Shown here one piece after another: positions 35,932 through 46,895 of a stretch of 64,000 nt of DNA. This DNA is from Mangifera indica. Lineage: Eukaryota; Streptophyta; Magnoliopsida; Sapindales; Anacardiaceae. The stretch is from contig NC_058137.1 in the NCBI RefSeq assembly GCF_011075055.1, positions 10,277,463 to 10,341,462 on the forward strand, given 5' to 3'. The notes under the pieces were generated by a model that searched no databases, had not been told where the DNA came from, and saw nothing but the letters and a program-made list of their open reading frames with translations. Position numbers and translations under genes: made by a program. Within the stretch, counting starts at the first letter, position 1. Each line of letters starts with the position of its first letter.

Positions 35932-38900
35932 ATGTCAATGGCAAACAACATACTTTTGAAATTGATGGACTTTTATATGCTTATTGGTCCTAATTTTAAA
36001 GATTGGCTGAGAAATCTGACAATTGTTCTTAATCTTGAAAAGTCAACTTATGTCTTAGAGGCACCTTTACCAACAGTAGTGGACCCTGATACCCCTGAGG
36101 AATAGCAAAAGGCTTATGTTGAATGGGTAGATGTCGACTTACAAGTCCGCAGTTATATGTTGGCATCAATGAACTCTGAACTTCAAACTCGGTTTGAGAA
36201 CGTGCAAAGTGTGTATGAAATTATCACTACTTTAAGAGAATTATATAGTGAAAATGCTTGAGTGAAGGAATATAATTTGATAACTTCACTATTCAGTATG
36301 CAGCTTAAGGAGGGCATTTCCCCAAATGATTATGTTATTAAAATGATTAACAAGACTGGGGAGTTACAAATTATGGGCACATATTTGCCACATAATGTTC
36401 GGGCGAATTTGATTCTCCATTCACTCCTTTCAACTTTTAAGCCATTTATTACAAATTATAATCTCAATAGGATTGAACGCACTATTCTTAAGCTTTTCAA
36501 TGATATTCAAGAATTTTACAATAATGAGAAGAAAGGGCAAACACTAGCTGAGTTGCTAGCTACCTTTGCCATAAGAGGCAAGCTTAAAAACCTTGGAGGA
36601 GAGGTTCACAGATGAGATCTGGTGGACCAAAAGCACAAAGAAAAGGTTTTAAGAAAACCACTACCAAGCCTTCTAGGATGAAGGGTTTTGGTATTCGGCT
36701 ATCATGTTCTCTGCCTCCACAACCATCTGTTTCACTGAAAGAAAAGAAACAAAAGAAGAGCAATTGCTTTTATTGCAATCAAGATGGGCATTGAAAAAGA
36801 AACTACCCTTTATACCTTGATGATCTGAGAAAAAGTAAAACAGGTACATATCAGTGTTATGTAATTGAATTTGAATTAAATATTAATTCAGATATTGATT
36901 CTTAGATATTGATTATGCTACAACTTCATATGTTTGTGCTTATTTACAGTATCTGTAGAATAATTCTGCCTTGAGATGTGATGAGATCACACTGAGACTA
37001 GCCGATAGGACATGAGTTTTCGTAGAAGCTATAAGTGTATGTAGTGTATAATTACCTATTGGGCATGTAATAACTTTGTATAAAACTTTGTATTTTGCTA
37101 ATGCCACTAGAAATATTGTCTGTATTCCAGTTTTGTGTTAAAATGGTTATCAGTTTACATTTAATGGGAATGAATCTAATTTATTTTGGAAATAGATTAA
37201 TAGGAAATGCTATCAATACAAATGATTTGTATGTGGTAGAACTTGATTTACATAACGTCATGTCTTCCATATCGTCTAAAAAAACAAGAGAACATATAAA
37301 TCCAATAGTTCTATGACATCACAAATTTGGTCATATTGGAGAGGACTGGATTCAACAATTAGGAGAAAATGTACTTTTAGGTTCATTGGGTTCAGAACCC
37401 TATCTTATTTGTGAATCTTGTCTTCGAGGAAAAATGATTAAACTTCTGTTTAAGAATAAAAGGGAGTGAGCCAAAAATATATTAGAATTGATACACACTG
37501 ATGTGTGTGGCCTTTTTAATGAAATAACCCGATGAGGTTTTTCATACTTCATTACCTTTATTGATGATTATTCTCGATACGGGTATTTGTATTTGATGAA
37601 ATACAAATTTGAAGCTTTTGAAAAGTTCAAAGAGTTCCAAAAGGAAGTAGAAAACCAAACTGGAAAGAATATTAAAACTTTACGTTCAGATCGTAGAGGT
37701 GAATACTTGAGTACAAGATTCCAAGAGTTCTTAAGAGACAAAAGAATACTATCTCAGTTGACTCTGTCATTCACACCACAACATAATGGTGTGTTTGAAT
37801 GAAAAAATCATACTTTGTTAGATATGGTACGATCTATGATGAGTTTTACTGACTTGCCAGTTTATTTATGGGGATATGCTCTTCAAACATCTCTACATAT
37901 GTTGAATAAAGCACTATCAAAGTCTATTCAAAAAACACCATATGAATTATGGTATGAGAGACTTCCAAGTGTAAACTATTTGAAAATCTGGGGATGTCCA
38001 GTATTTGTCAAAGTGGTTAGAACTGATAAATTGGAGTCTCAAGCAGAAAAAGGTTGATTCATTAGGTATCCAAAAGAAAGTTTAGGATATTATTTCTACT
38101 TTCACTCTGATCAAAGGATTATGGTTAGTAGAAATGCATATTTCTCAAGAAAAAATTCTTGGAGGAAAGTAGTGCAGGAAGGAAAATTGTGCTCGAAAGA
38201 AAATTGTGCTCGAAGAAGAGTTTAGAGAGCTAGTAATCGAGCCTATTCAGGTAAATCCTCCTAGTATACAATCACCTGTATCGATTACAATGGCTCAAGT
38301 AAGAAAGTCTGCTAGAGTGTCTCGACCTCCTAAGAGATATAAATTTCTAACAGATGAGAATTTTGAATCGCTTTTAATGGGAGAAACTAAACATCTAGAT
38401 GATAAAAAAACTTATCAAGAAGCAATATTAGATATTGACTCTAGTAGATGGCTAGAGGTAATGAATTCAGAAATTAAATCTATGAATGTCAATCAAGTCT
38501 GGAAATTTGTTGATCTATCTGATGGAATAGTTTCAATCGGATGTAAATGGATCTTCAAGAGGAAAATTGACAAGGATAGAAAAGTTGAAATTTATAAAGC
38601 TCGATTGGTAGCTAAGGGTTATATTAAAAAACAAGGGTTAGATTATGAGAAGACTTTTTCATCAGTCGCGATGCTTAAATCCATTAGAATCCTATTAGCC
38701 ATTTCAACCAATTGGTTTTGTATCCGCTACCAAGAGGCATAAAGTGTGCAAACTACATCGATCTATATATGGATTGAAATAAGCTTCAAGAAGTTGGAAT
38801 ATCAGGTTTGATGAAACGATCCAAGTATTTGGTTTCATTAAAAATCTAGACAAGTCATGTGTCTATAAATTGGATAGGGATATAATTATCATTTTCTTAG

Positions 38901-39891
38901 TCTTATATGTAGATAACATATTATTAATTAGAAATGATATTGGCACTATGACTGAGGTTAAGCTATGGCTAGCGAAATCTTCTCTATAAAGGATCTAGGA
39001 AAAATAACCTATATTCTAAGTATTCGCATCAATAAAGATAAAGCGAAAGGATTAATAGGTTTATCTCAAAAGTTGTACATAAAGAAAGTGTTGAAACACT
39101 TTCATATGCAAAATTCTAAGAGAGGTCTTCTACCGTTTCCTCATAGAACACATCTACTAAAAGATATGTGTCCAAAAACTAATGAGGAGCGACAACGAAT
39201 GTGTGAGGTGTCATATGCTTCGACATTAGGTAGTCTCATGTATGTCATGTTATGTACACAACCAGATATTATTTTTGTAGTTAGTGCAGTAAGCAAATAT
39301 CAGTCAAATCCTAGAGAAAAACACTAGACAATAGTAAAAGCTATCCTAAAATATTTAAAGAGGACTAAAGAATTGATACTGGGTTATGGGGGTTCAAAGT
39401 TAACACTCAAAGAATACTCAAATTCTGATTTTCAGTCAGATGTAGACGATAGAAATTCTACGTGTGCATTTGTTTTTATCTGTAATGGAGGTATAGTCAG
39501 TTGGAAAAGTGCCAAATAATCGACTACTATAGACTCTACTACAAAAGCCGAGTATCTTGGTGCTTCAAAAACTACGAAAGAGGTCGTTTGGATGCATAAA
39601 TTTACCACAAAATTGGGCGTGGTTCCTCAGATGAGTCAACCAACAATTATATTCTGTGACAATACCGGTGCCATTGCACAGGCAAAGGAACCAAAAGTGC
39701 ATCAAAGGTCAAAGCATGTTCAACGAAAATATCACATCTTGAGAGAATTCGTTAGAGCTAGAGATATTGCCATTCAGAAGATTACTTCAATGAACAATCT
39801 TGCAGACCCCTTAACTAAAGCACTGACACAAAGATTGTTGGACCAACATCTAGAGAGAATAGGCATTAGGTACTACAATGATTGGCTTTAG
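35932..39891 (+). pseudogene. gag-pol remains of the inner copia
   Basis: gag starts at ATG 35932 ('MSMANNILLKLMDF', 'IGPNFKDWLRNLTIVLN'), with stops at 36103 and 36259. A zinc knuckle near 36765 (CFYCNQDGH, then a stop and Tyr in place of the last Cys) is broken. The integrase region (about 37317-38150) keeps 'HKFGHIGEDW', 'DDYSRYGYLYLMKYKFEAF', 'TLRSDRRGEY' and 'TPQHNGVFE'. Reverse transcriptase (38430-38950) keeps 'KWIFKRKIDKD' and 'KARLVAKGYIKKQGLDYEKT', but a deletion after 'LLAIST' removes the block that normally carries the first catalytic Asp, and YVDD is YVDN. RNase H (39400-39890) ends 'LADPLTKAL' with a stop at 39889-39891. Numerous stops; not functional. Confidence 0.9.
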
Positions 39892-39907
39892 TGCAAGTGG
39901 GAGTTCT

Positions 39908-41528
39908 TGTTAGAATATGCCCTAAAAACCAATCGTTTTGTTGGTTTCAAGGCTTGTATATCTTGCATATACATTATTAATTTAAAAAAAAAAAGGAGTT
40001 CTATTATACTTCACATATTTTCTGCGTCACTTTTATATCTATGTTGTAGTTATATATTATATCTATATTAGCTACATGCATATGACATGTGAAAGGTCCC
40101 GATGAGTTTTAATAAACATCATCAAATCGTTCTTTACATAGATAATCTATTTGGGCAATAGTATTGCATAGTGGGTGTGTGCTATATCACCATAGTATAT
40201 CAGTGGATGATATTAAACATGGTGGATATACACATAGGTAAACAATAGAACTGCTTGATAGTTAGAGAACTGATCAAAGTTATTATATTATATTGTTTAT
40301 CGAACGTGACTATTGAACGATGATCACATGAGCATTAATATGTAGTCAATGACATATCGTAAATCATACTAGTGTATAGATCTCTTGACTTGAGATATCA
40401 CAGTTGTGCTTCATTACAGAACGTATAATTCATATGGTATATATCATGAGGCTAATCATATCTTATTTAGAAGCCGCTTTCATCATATGTTGCTTGAGCG
40501 AAAGGACAAGTGATGATCATATAGGGATCCGTCAGCTTGACTGTTCCCGAGTTCCTATACGAATATCAAGAAACATGAAAATTTAAGACACTGGTCAGTG
40601 TAGATAAAAGTCCACATGAAAAGAGTTTCGATATGGCACGTTCTGAGGTATGACTTGATATTCGAAAAGATTAAATATTGGATTTTGACATTCCATGAAT
40701 CCAAGTTTAATCGGGATGTAATGATAAAGGGATTATACTACATGGTAAGTATGAGTAAGAAAGGTTCACTTAGTATTATATGAAATTTGTACTTCATTGT
40801 GATATAAGGGTCATAGGACATTGCTAGATGACACCACATGATCATGGGAGCTTCGTTTTGTAGTGAAAAATGAAATATATCGGTTAATGATAGTTTTGGG
40901 TTATACAGTGATATATTGAAACATATCGTTTGATATGAAGCCCACGACTACATCACTATAAACCTTTAAGGTCACACCCATATTTCAAGGAAGAAAATGC
41001 TATTATGAAGCTAAAAATATTTATCCATGGTTGGCTAGCACTTTTCGTAGATAAAAATGATGCTTTTCAAATAAGATTCAAAAAAGGGGTGAAATTATCA
41101 TTTTGCACTTTTTAAATTGTTTAGAAAGTTGAATGAATAATTTTGGGCACAAATTATTCAACATGTGTCAAATTATAATTTACTCTTAATTATCAACCAA
41201 TGGGAAATAAACACATGATTTAACTTGATAAATATCAAGTTTAAGTTTAATAAATGAGAGAAAAAAGAAGAATATATAGGGATTTTTCTTCTTCTTTTTC
41301 TTTTTGTCGGGAAAGGCTTTCATTTTTCTTCCTTGAAGGGTGCAAGTCAAGAGATCACTTATTTTAGTGATTCAAGCTTTCTAACTTCAAATCAAATTAT
41401 AAGGTACAAGGTAGTTTACATATTTCTATGCTTTATTTTTTGAAACAACATGTAAATTTTATATTACTATTGTTACATATGATATGAACATGATCTTAAA
41501 ATTTTAATTTTCTTGCCAAAATCCTACA
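39908..41528 (+). repeat. 3' LTR of the inner copia
   Basis: Starts directly after the purine tract 'gcaagtgggagttct' and pairs with 32168-33788. Confidence 0.93.
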
Positions 41529-42502
41529 TCATCTTCATGTCTACTACTCAATGCATAAGGTTTTATAGTGTTCCAATCCACCACAAAACTTTTATTTTCT
41601 ATAGGAACACATTTAAATTCTAAACCATTAGAACCCGTAATTCTACACACTTCATTTTCAAATTCTAGTACAAAGCCTTTTTGCATTAATTGACCAACAC
41701 TCAACAAATTTTGTTCTAAGCTAGGTACCAAAGTACATCATAAATTAATTTGATATCATAATTTGTTTGTAAGGCCATAGTGTCGTTTCCTATGATAAAC
41801 ATTTTTTCTCCATTTCCCATTCGAACCACTCTCTTTGACTATTCTATGTGAGTGAACAACTTTGCATTACTTGTCATGTGTTAAGTGCACCTATTATCAA
41901 TAATTCAAGAGTGGTTTTGTTCTTAGTTATTCAACATCATAAACAAATATTCTTCATTCTCCTCTTTTTTTGTTACATTCAAATTTTGATTTTGTTGGAC
42001 CAATAGTGCTGGTTTTTGTTGCCTCTGTTTTTGGTAGCAATTGTAAGAGAGAAAATCTTCCCCCAAAATTCTTATCTCATTCACCAATTTCATAATCCTA
42101 TTTAAGTATTATGAAACACTCTTTGTGTCATTCATTCTAGTGTTCTCAAGTTCTTTTCAATGTGATGATCTTTATGGTTTGAGTCTTCTCTAAACCATGA
42201 TATTCTTGCTGCAACTTCTCCTATACTTGCTTGGTAGTAATGTAGTACATATTCTTGATAAAAATATTGTCAGCAATCGCTGAATGCAAGAAAGATTGAA
42301 CCTTGCTCTTTTTCTTGGTTTTTGCCTTATTTTTAAGTCATCGTAGGATTCTCAAATATGGTTGGAAAATTGCCATTTGTTTCAACAACATCCTATAAAT
42401 TAGGCGTTTATAAAAACTCTTCATTTTCACTACTCATATGTGGTAGTGAACTCTATTAAAAACTAGTTCTACAAGTAAAAAAGAATTTGATGAAGAAGCC
42501 AT
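41529..42502 (-). pseudogene. gag and GAG-pre-integrase remains of the outer copia
   Basis: The minus-strand ATG at 42502 ('MASSSNSFLLVEL') is followed with frame changes by gag words such as 'YYITTKQV' and 'EKLQQEYHGLEKTQTIKI' (about 42150-42260). Then comes the region ahead of integrase at 41731-41529 ('MVPSLEQNLLSVGQLMQKGF'). The frame continues beyond the inner insertion at 32167-32011 with 'FWHKRLRHCHLSS', the GAG-pre-integrase signature, and then reaches the 3' LTR. Integrase, reverse transcriptase and RNase H are absent. Confidence 0.8.
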
Positions 42503-42621
42503 TTTTATTCAGCTTTTATTTTGTATATGTCACAAGTGCTTCTCCCTCAAAGTAACTCACACTCTCTTAAGCAATTTTCATACACAGATCCCTCGAGAAC
42601 ACTTAATGCTCTAATACCAAT

Positions 42622-42958
42622 TGTAAGGCTTGAAGGCAAAAATAATAATAATAATAACTTTTCAGACTTAATAATAAGTCAAAGACAATTTTTTTTTTTT
42701 TTTGAGAAAAACACCTTGTAGCTTATTGCATTACCACCATTGTTATTTTTATATCATAATACAAGTATATAGGTCAAGATCTAAAACATCTTTTTAATAC
42801 TTATTTGCTTTTCTTTATATAGATAAGTCAATTACAAAGTAGTTTTCAGACACTTTACAAGTTATTCCATGTAAATCCTCATGTTGGCACCCTATTGCTA
42901 TCATATATTTTTTAATATATATAGAATTTTGAACAAAAGCTTTGCACAATTTTTAACA
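42622..42958 (-). repeat. 5' LTR of the outer copia
   Basis: Pairs with 31699-32010; flanked at 42959 by AAATG. It contains a short (AAT)n run and a T homopolymer absent from, or shorter in, the other copy. Confidence 0.9.
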
Positions 42959-43224
42959 AAATGTCCTATTGTTTGAGAGATTGTAGTAAGTTGTATATGT
43001 GTTTACAATTGTATTTGTTGTTGTAGTTGAATTTGATTCATGTGCCTCACATATTATTCAAACTTAGTTTTTGGTCAAATAGTTTCTCAAAAATTCTTGT
43101 GCATTATGAATATTTTTTATAAGAGTTCAAGATTCACTTTCTAATTCCACATATTTGCCCTAACACATAACTGTTAGATAATGATATAAAATTTATTTAG
43201 TAATAGTAACTAGGAGAATCACAC

Positions 43225-43727
43225 AAGGTCATCATGGAAAAAACCATGAGATAAAATTTGTTCCATATAAGATTCAACCACATATCTATCCAACCTGTAT
43301 ACCATTATGATTGGCAAAAAAGTTAACTGTTTTCTTCAAATTGAAATTATTGTTGAAAACATTATGTAGAGAGTGGCATGATAGCATGATGTAATTTGGA
43401 AAGATTATCATGATTTTCTTACCTTTTTCGATCAACACCTAATTGATCTAAAACTTGTATCTTGTTTATTTTGATTCCTAGGACATATTCTATTATAAGA
43501 ACCTACAAGTAAAAATAAATAAATAAATAAATAAATGAAATATTGCATACAATTTTGAGAAGAATTACTAACAAATAAGTAATTTTTTAAGAGGTTAAAC
43601 CTATGGTGTGGTTGTGGTGTACTCTCACATTATAGTTGAGACTTTAAAGTAATCCATGTTTTTGAAACTACTAGCAAAATGTTCTGCATTCTCAGCTTCC
43701 ATAGTGTAATCAATCTCTTGGAAAAAT
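43225..43727 (-). pseudogene. ABC1K pseudogene, 5' part (three exons)
   Basis: Exon about 43727-43601 reads 'FFQEIDYTMEAENAEHFASS', 'NMDYFKVSTIM', then a TGA at the Trp position of the family's 'FWEYTTPQ'. Exon 43502-43423 reads 'VLIIEYVLGIKINKIQVLDQ' and 'LGVDRKR'. Exon 43294-43225 reads 'LDRYVVESYMEQILSHGFFH' and ends DDL where the family has ADP. With GT-AG borders the phases join to the exon at 31498, where HPGN reads HSRS. The conserved ABC1 catalytic loop HADPHPGN has therefore become HDDLHSRS. The nested copias occupy this intron. The N-terminal kinase lobe (KxGQ and A-rich loop exons) was not found; gypsy DNA begins at about 43860. Confidence 0.85.
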
Positions 43728-43861
43728 TTAACTTTTATTAGTTGTTACTAACTAATACATACTTGGAGATGGTTTGACCTGAACTATTGAAGATTTGAAG
43801 AACTTTAACAACTAGACTCCCTGTTGTCGACTAATGATGTTGTGTCTTAAAAGGTTTGCTA

Positions 43862-46200
43862 GAGGTATATATGTGATTGATAATGTGAACATAAATTGTA
43901 ATAGGTTTAAGATATTAAGATCAATAAAGCTAATGTGATAGGGAGCAAACTTGTATTGATTATATCATTGAAATAGAAGTGAAATAGTTTTTTACATCAT
44001 ACTATCTCTCATATCTCTAATTAGATAAGGACATTAGTAAATTGACATAAACCAAATAGAAAACTCCTAAACATAACCCAAAAAATTTTGTAGCACTATT
44101 TTTCTAGCTTTTGAGAGATTAGAGCTCTCTCACAACCCAATTCTTCACAAATCTTCTTTGCTCTCTTTCCACTTCAGGTCCCTTATTTTTTTCCCTTTTT
44201 ATAATTGTTTTGCTAATGTTGTTTTTCCACCTTAGCATGAAGTATCTTTTTGGTCTCTTTTTGTGGCTACATTCATAATTTTTTTATTACTTGTCTATAC
44301 ATGCTCCATTACTGGGTGATTGTTATTTGTTGCCTTCAAGCCCTTGCCATTTGTGCTCTCTTCTCTTCTTCACATGGACATGAGTTTTAAAATTGTTCCT
44401 CCTATAAAGAAGCACTTTGTTTTAAAGGTGTAGCTATGGAAAAAAGTTGTTTTAGGTCCTTATACAACTACGACGAATTATGAAAGTATAACAATCCTTT
44501 CCATTTTATAAGTAGATCTAGATTGCCTTAGGGGGAATATCAAAGGCTTGACACATCTTCCGACTAAACTTTCAGCTCTCCTTCACTTAGATATTTTGAA
44601 AATGGTTGACTTAAAATCGTAGGCCTAATGTGCCTCTTCAATTAAGAAACATGAAAAATCGGGTGGATCTTTGTTATCTCAAGTAACTTCAGTTTGTAGA
44701 CAATTCTTCAATTTCATACATGTTATGGAAATGAGGGCTAAGCTTTTCATTTGGTCAAGAGGTTATAGAACAAAAACGATAAAGCTACAATTTAAAAAAT
44801 ACATGGTTACCAACCTTAAAATCAACTTCCATTATATTTTTAGCCATTTTATTCATCCTAGCTTGAGCCTTGTGGAGATTTTCTTTTAGCCTATCTAAAA
44901 CATCATTTCTTTCTTTAATCATGACATTCACTTCCTCTACTTTCAAGACTTCTTTTACCATAAACCACTTTGAATAAAGTCATTCTCGTGGACTTGTGAA
45001 ATGTGGTATTATACCAATACTTCACCCAAGATAACCTTTTTGACCAAGTTTTCTGCTACCTAAAATAAAAGCCCTTGAGGTATGTTTTTAAGTATTGATT
45101 CACCATTTTAGTTTTTCTGTTAGTTTAAGGGTGGTAGGCCAAACTAAATTTCAACAATGTGGTAGCAACTTTAAATTGTTTCATCCAAAAGTTTATCATG
45201 AAAACTCAGTCTTTATCCATACAATAATATGTAGGAACCCATAGAGTTGAACTATTTCTTTAATAAAAATTCTGACCTCATCTGTTGTCGTGAATAGGTG
45301 ACAAATCACAATGAAATGCTTACACTTGGTTTTTGTTGAAATGCCTATCCACTATAACTAATATGATATCCACTCCCTTCATTTTTGGTAGCCCCAAAAT
45401 AAAATCCATAGACAAATCTCTTAGATTTTTGTTAGAATAAAAAAGAGTTGTAGTAAACTCATCGACGATGATGCTTCATACTTTGCACGTTGAAATACTT
45501 CATACTCAGCTACAAATATTTTCACGTCATTTTCATAACCCTCAATTAAAAATGAAGCAATCCTCTTATAAGTTTGAAAGAAACTTGAATGGATGTCATA
45601 GGGAGAATAATGAAGTTCCATTAAAAATTAAGGAATAAATATGGAGATCTTTGACATTACCAACCTCTTCTTATACAATTAATTCTTATTCCTTAAAGAA
45701 TATCCCATATGAGAGCTAGAGTCTCTTAACAAGTCTTGAATGAGTTTTTTTAAATTATTATTATGCGGCACTTCTCTTTGGATATTGTCCATTCCCATCA
45801 TATTAATCACCGAAACTGTCTTTAATTCATTCCCACACTTTGACCTTCTTGATAAGGCATCAACAACCTTATTTTTGCAACCTGACCAATATACAATCTC
45901 AAAATCAAATACAGGTATTTCTAGCAACCATTTTTGTTGATCATACCCTACTACATTTTGCTTTATTAAGATTTTTAGACTTTTTAGATCAGTTTTTACC
46001 TTGAAGTGCCTTTTTAGTAAGTAGTGATGTTATTTTTGGAATGTCATGATGATAGCCATTAACTCTTACTTATAGAGTAATTTTCCTTTATTTTGAAGTG
46101 ACAATGCCTTACTTAGAAAAGGAATGGGTCTACCATCTTGCATAAGTACAACCCCGATGGGTACCTGAAATGGTTTGGTCTAGATTGCTACTATTAAATG
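43862..46200 (-). pseudogene. Ty3/gypsy fragment: RNase H, integrase, C-terminal domain and LTR-like 3' end
   Basis: Minus strand. RNase H runs from about 46190 ('MQDGRPIPFLSKALSL') through 'PVFDFEIVYWSGCKNKVVDA' (about 45915) to 'HMGYSLRNKN' (45680). The integrase zinc finger at 45421-45621 has lost both cysteines ('AEYEVFQRAKYEA'). The integrase core reaches about 45000 ('LSMDFILGLPKMKGVDIILV' near 45415). The C-terminal part at about 44815-44690 reads 'KVGNHVFFKL', then 'PNEKLSP'. Further frames ('NLDLLIKWKGL') continue to about 44500. From about 44150 to 43862 lies LTR-like sequence. The upstream part of pol and gag are absent. It is closely related to the copy at 11.3-14.4 kb. Confidence 0.75.
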
Positions 46201-46219
46201 GAACTCTAGTACTTAACTC

Positions 46220-46895
46220 TTTACGTGTAGTGCAACCTAGAATGTATGTTGCTAAAGTATTTTGTGTATATGATGAAATTGAAAGATGTAATGAATAAGA
46301 TGTAGTAGAAAATGGTGCTCTAATGTAATAGAAACTCTTTGTAATATTACTATTTAGAAATGAAAATAGATTTACATTAGAATGCCTCTCATCCCTCCTA
46401 TTACAAGTAAGCTATTGGAAATTAACAAAACAACCATAAATACTCAAGCTTTTGAAAGGCTAGGACTTTCCTAAACCCTATTCCTCACAAATTTTCTTCT
46501 TATCCTACTTTCTTTCATTCTTCACTATTTCTTTCTTTCTATTACAATAACCTTGCCAATAATTTTCTACCACCTCAACCTGGAGTGCTGCTATAGTATA
46601 TGTTCTTGATGGTTTGCCTATAATTTGTTGTTGCTGCTATTGGCGTACACCTACTGCATAATTTCCCACAGGATGGTTGTCATCTGTTACTTCTAATTTT
46701 CTACTAAATGTATTGTCTCTTCTTTTTTCTTGATATAAACATTGGTTGTAACGTTACCCTTTTCCTTGAGAAGCACCTAGTCCTCAATGTACGAATAAGG
46801 GAATAGGCATTTAAGAGCCTTATATGACTCTCATGAGTTCTTATAGTTTGGGAATTGATTCTACTTAAATCGAGAATTTGCAAACCCCCCATTTA
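46220..46895 (-). mobile_element. 3' end of another gypsy copy (end of pol plus LTR-like sequence)
   Basis: The minus-strand frame at about 46810-46720 reads 'VLLKEKGNVTTNVYIKKKEE', like the end of pol in the 14-kb copy ('KDKVSL', 'HVYVKKNRRKE'). Sequence down to about 46220 then resembles the sequence after the other two gypsy frames ('cctagcctttcaaaagcttg'). It lies directly upstream, in the same orientation, of the RNase H of the next fragment. Confidence 0.45.

Larger units (their letters stand above)
32168..41528 (+). mobile_element. Inner Ty1/copia retrotransposon, 9361 bp, full-length but decayed
   Basis: LTRs are 32168-33788 and 39908-41528, both 1621 bases by my count, starting 'tgttagaatat' and ending 'aca'. 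TCATC flanks both sides (32163-32167 and 41529-41533). The primer site 'tggtatcaaagc' (33791-33802) matches the initiator tRNA-Met type; the purine tract 'aagtgggag' precedes the 3' LTR. The coding remains run gag to RNase H in copia order. Removing the element and one TCATC rejoins the outer copia frame across the site ('SSRHEDE' to 'SLFWHKR'), which confirms the boundaries. Confidence 0.95.
31699..42958 (-). mobile_element. Outer Ty1/copia element, internally deleted, interrupted by a second copia
   Basis: The LTRs lie at 42622-42958 (5', minus strand) and 31699-32010 (3'). Flanking 5-mers are identical: AAATG at 31694-31698 and 42959-42963. The primer site next to the 5' LTR reads TTGGTATTAGAGC on the minus strand (about 42608-42620), like initiator tRNA-Met sites; a purine tract 'aaggaagag' abuts the 3' LTR. 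Without the inner element and its duplicated 5-mer, the original insertion is about 1.9 kb. It holds gag remains and the GAG-pre-integrase region but no integrase core, reverse transcriptase or RNase H. It sits in the ABC1K intron between the HADP and HPGN exons. Confidence 0.9.

Noticed and set aside
40404..40586. 60-codon frame in the 3' LTR
   Set aside because: Within a non-coding LTR; not preserved as a frame in the paired 5' LTR as far as could be seen.
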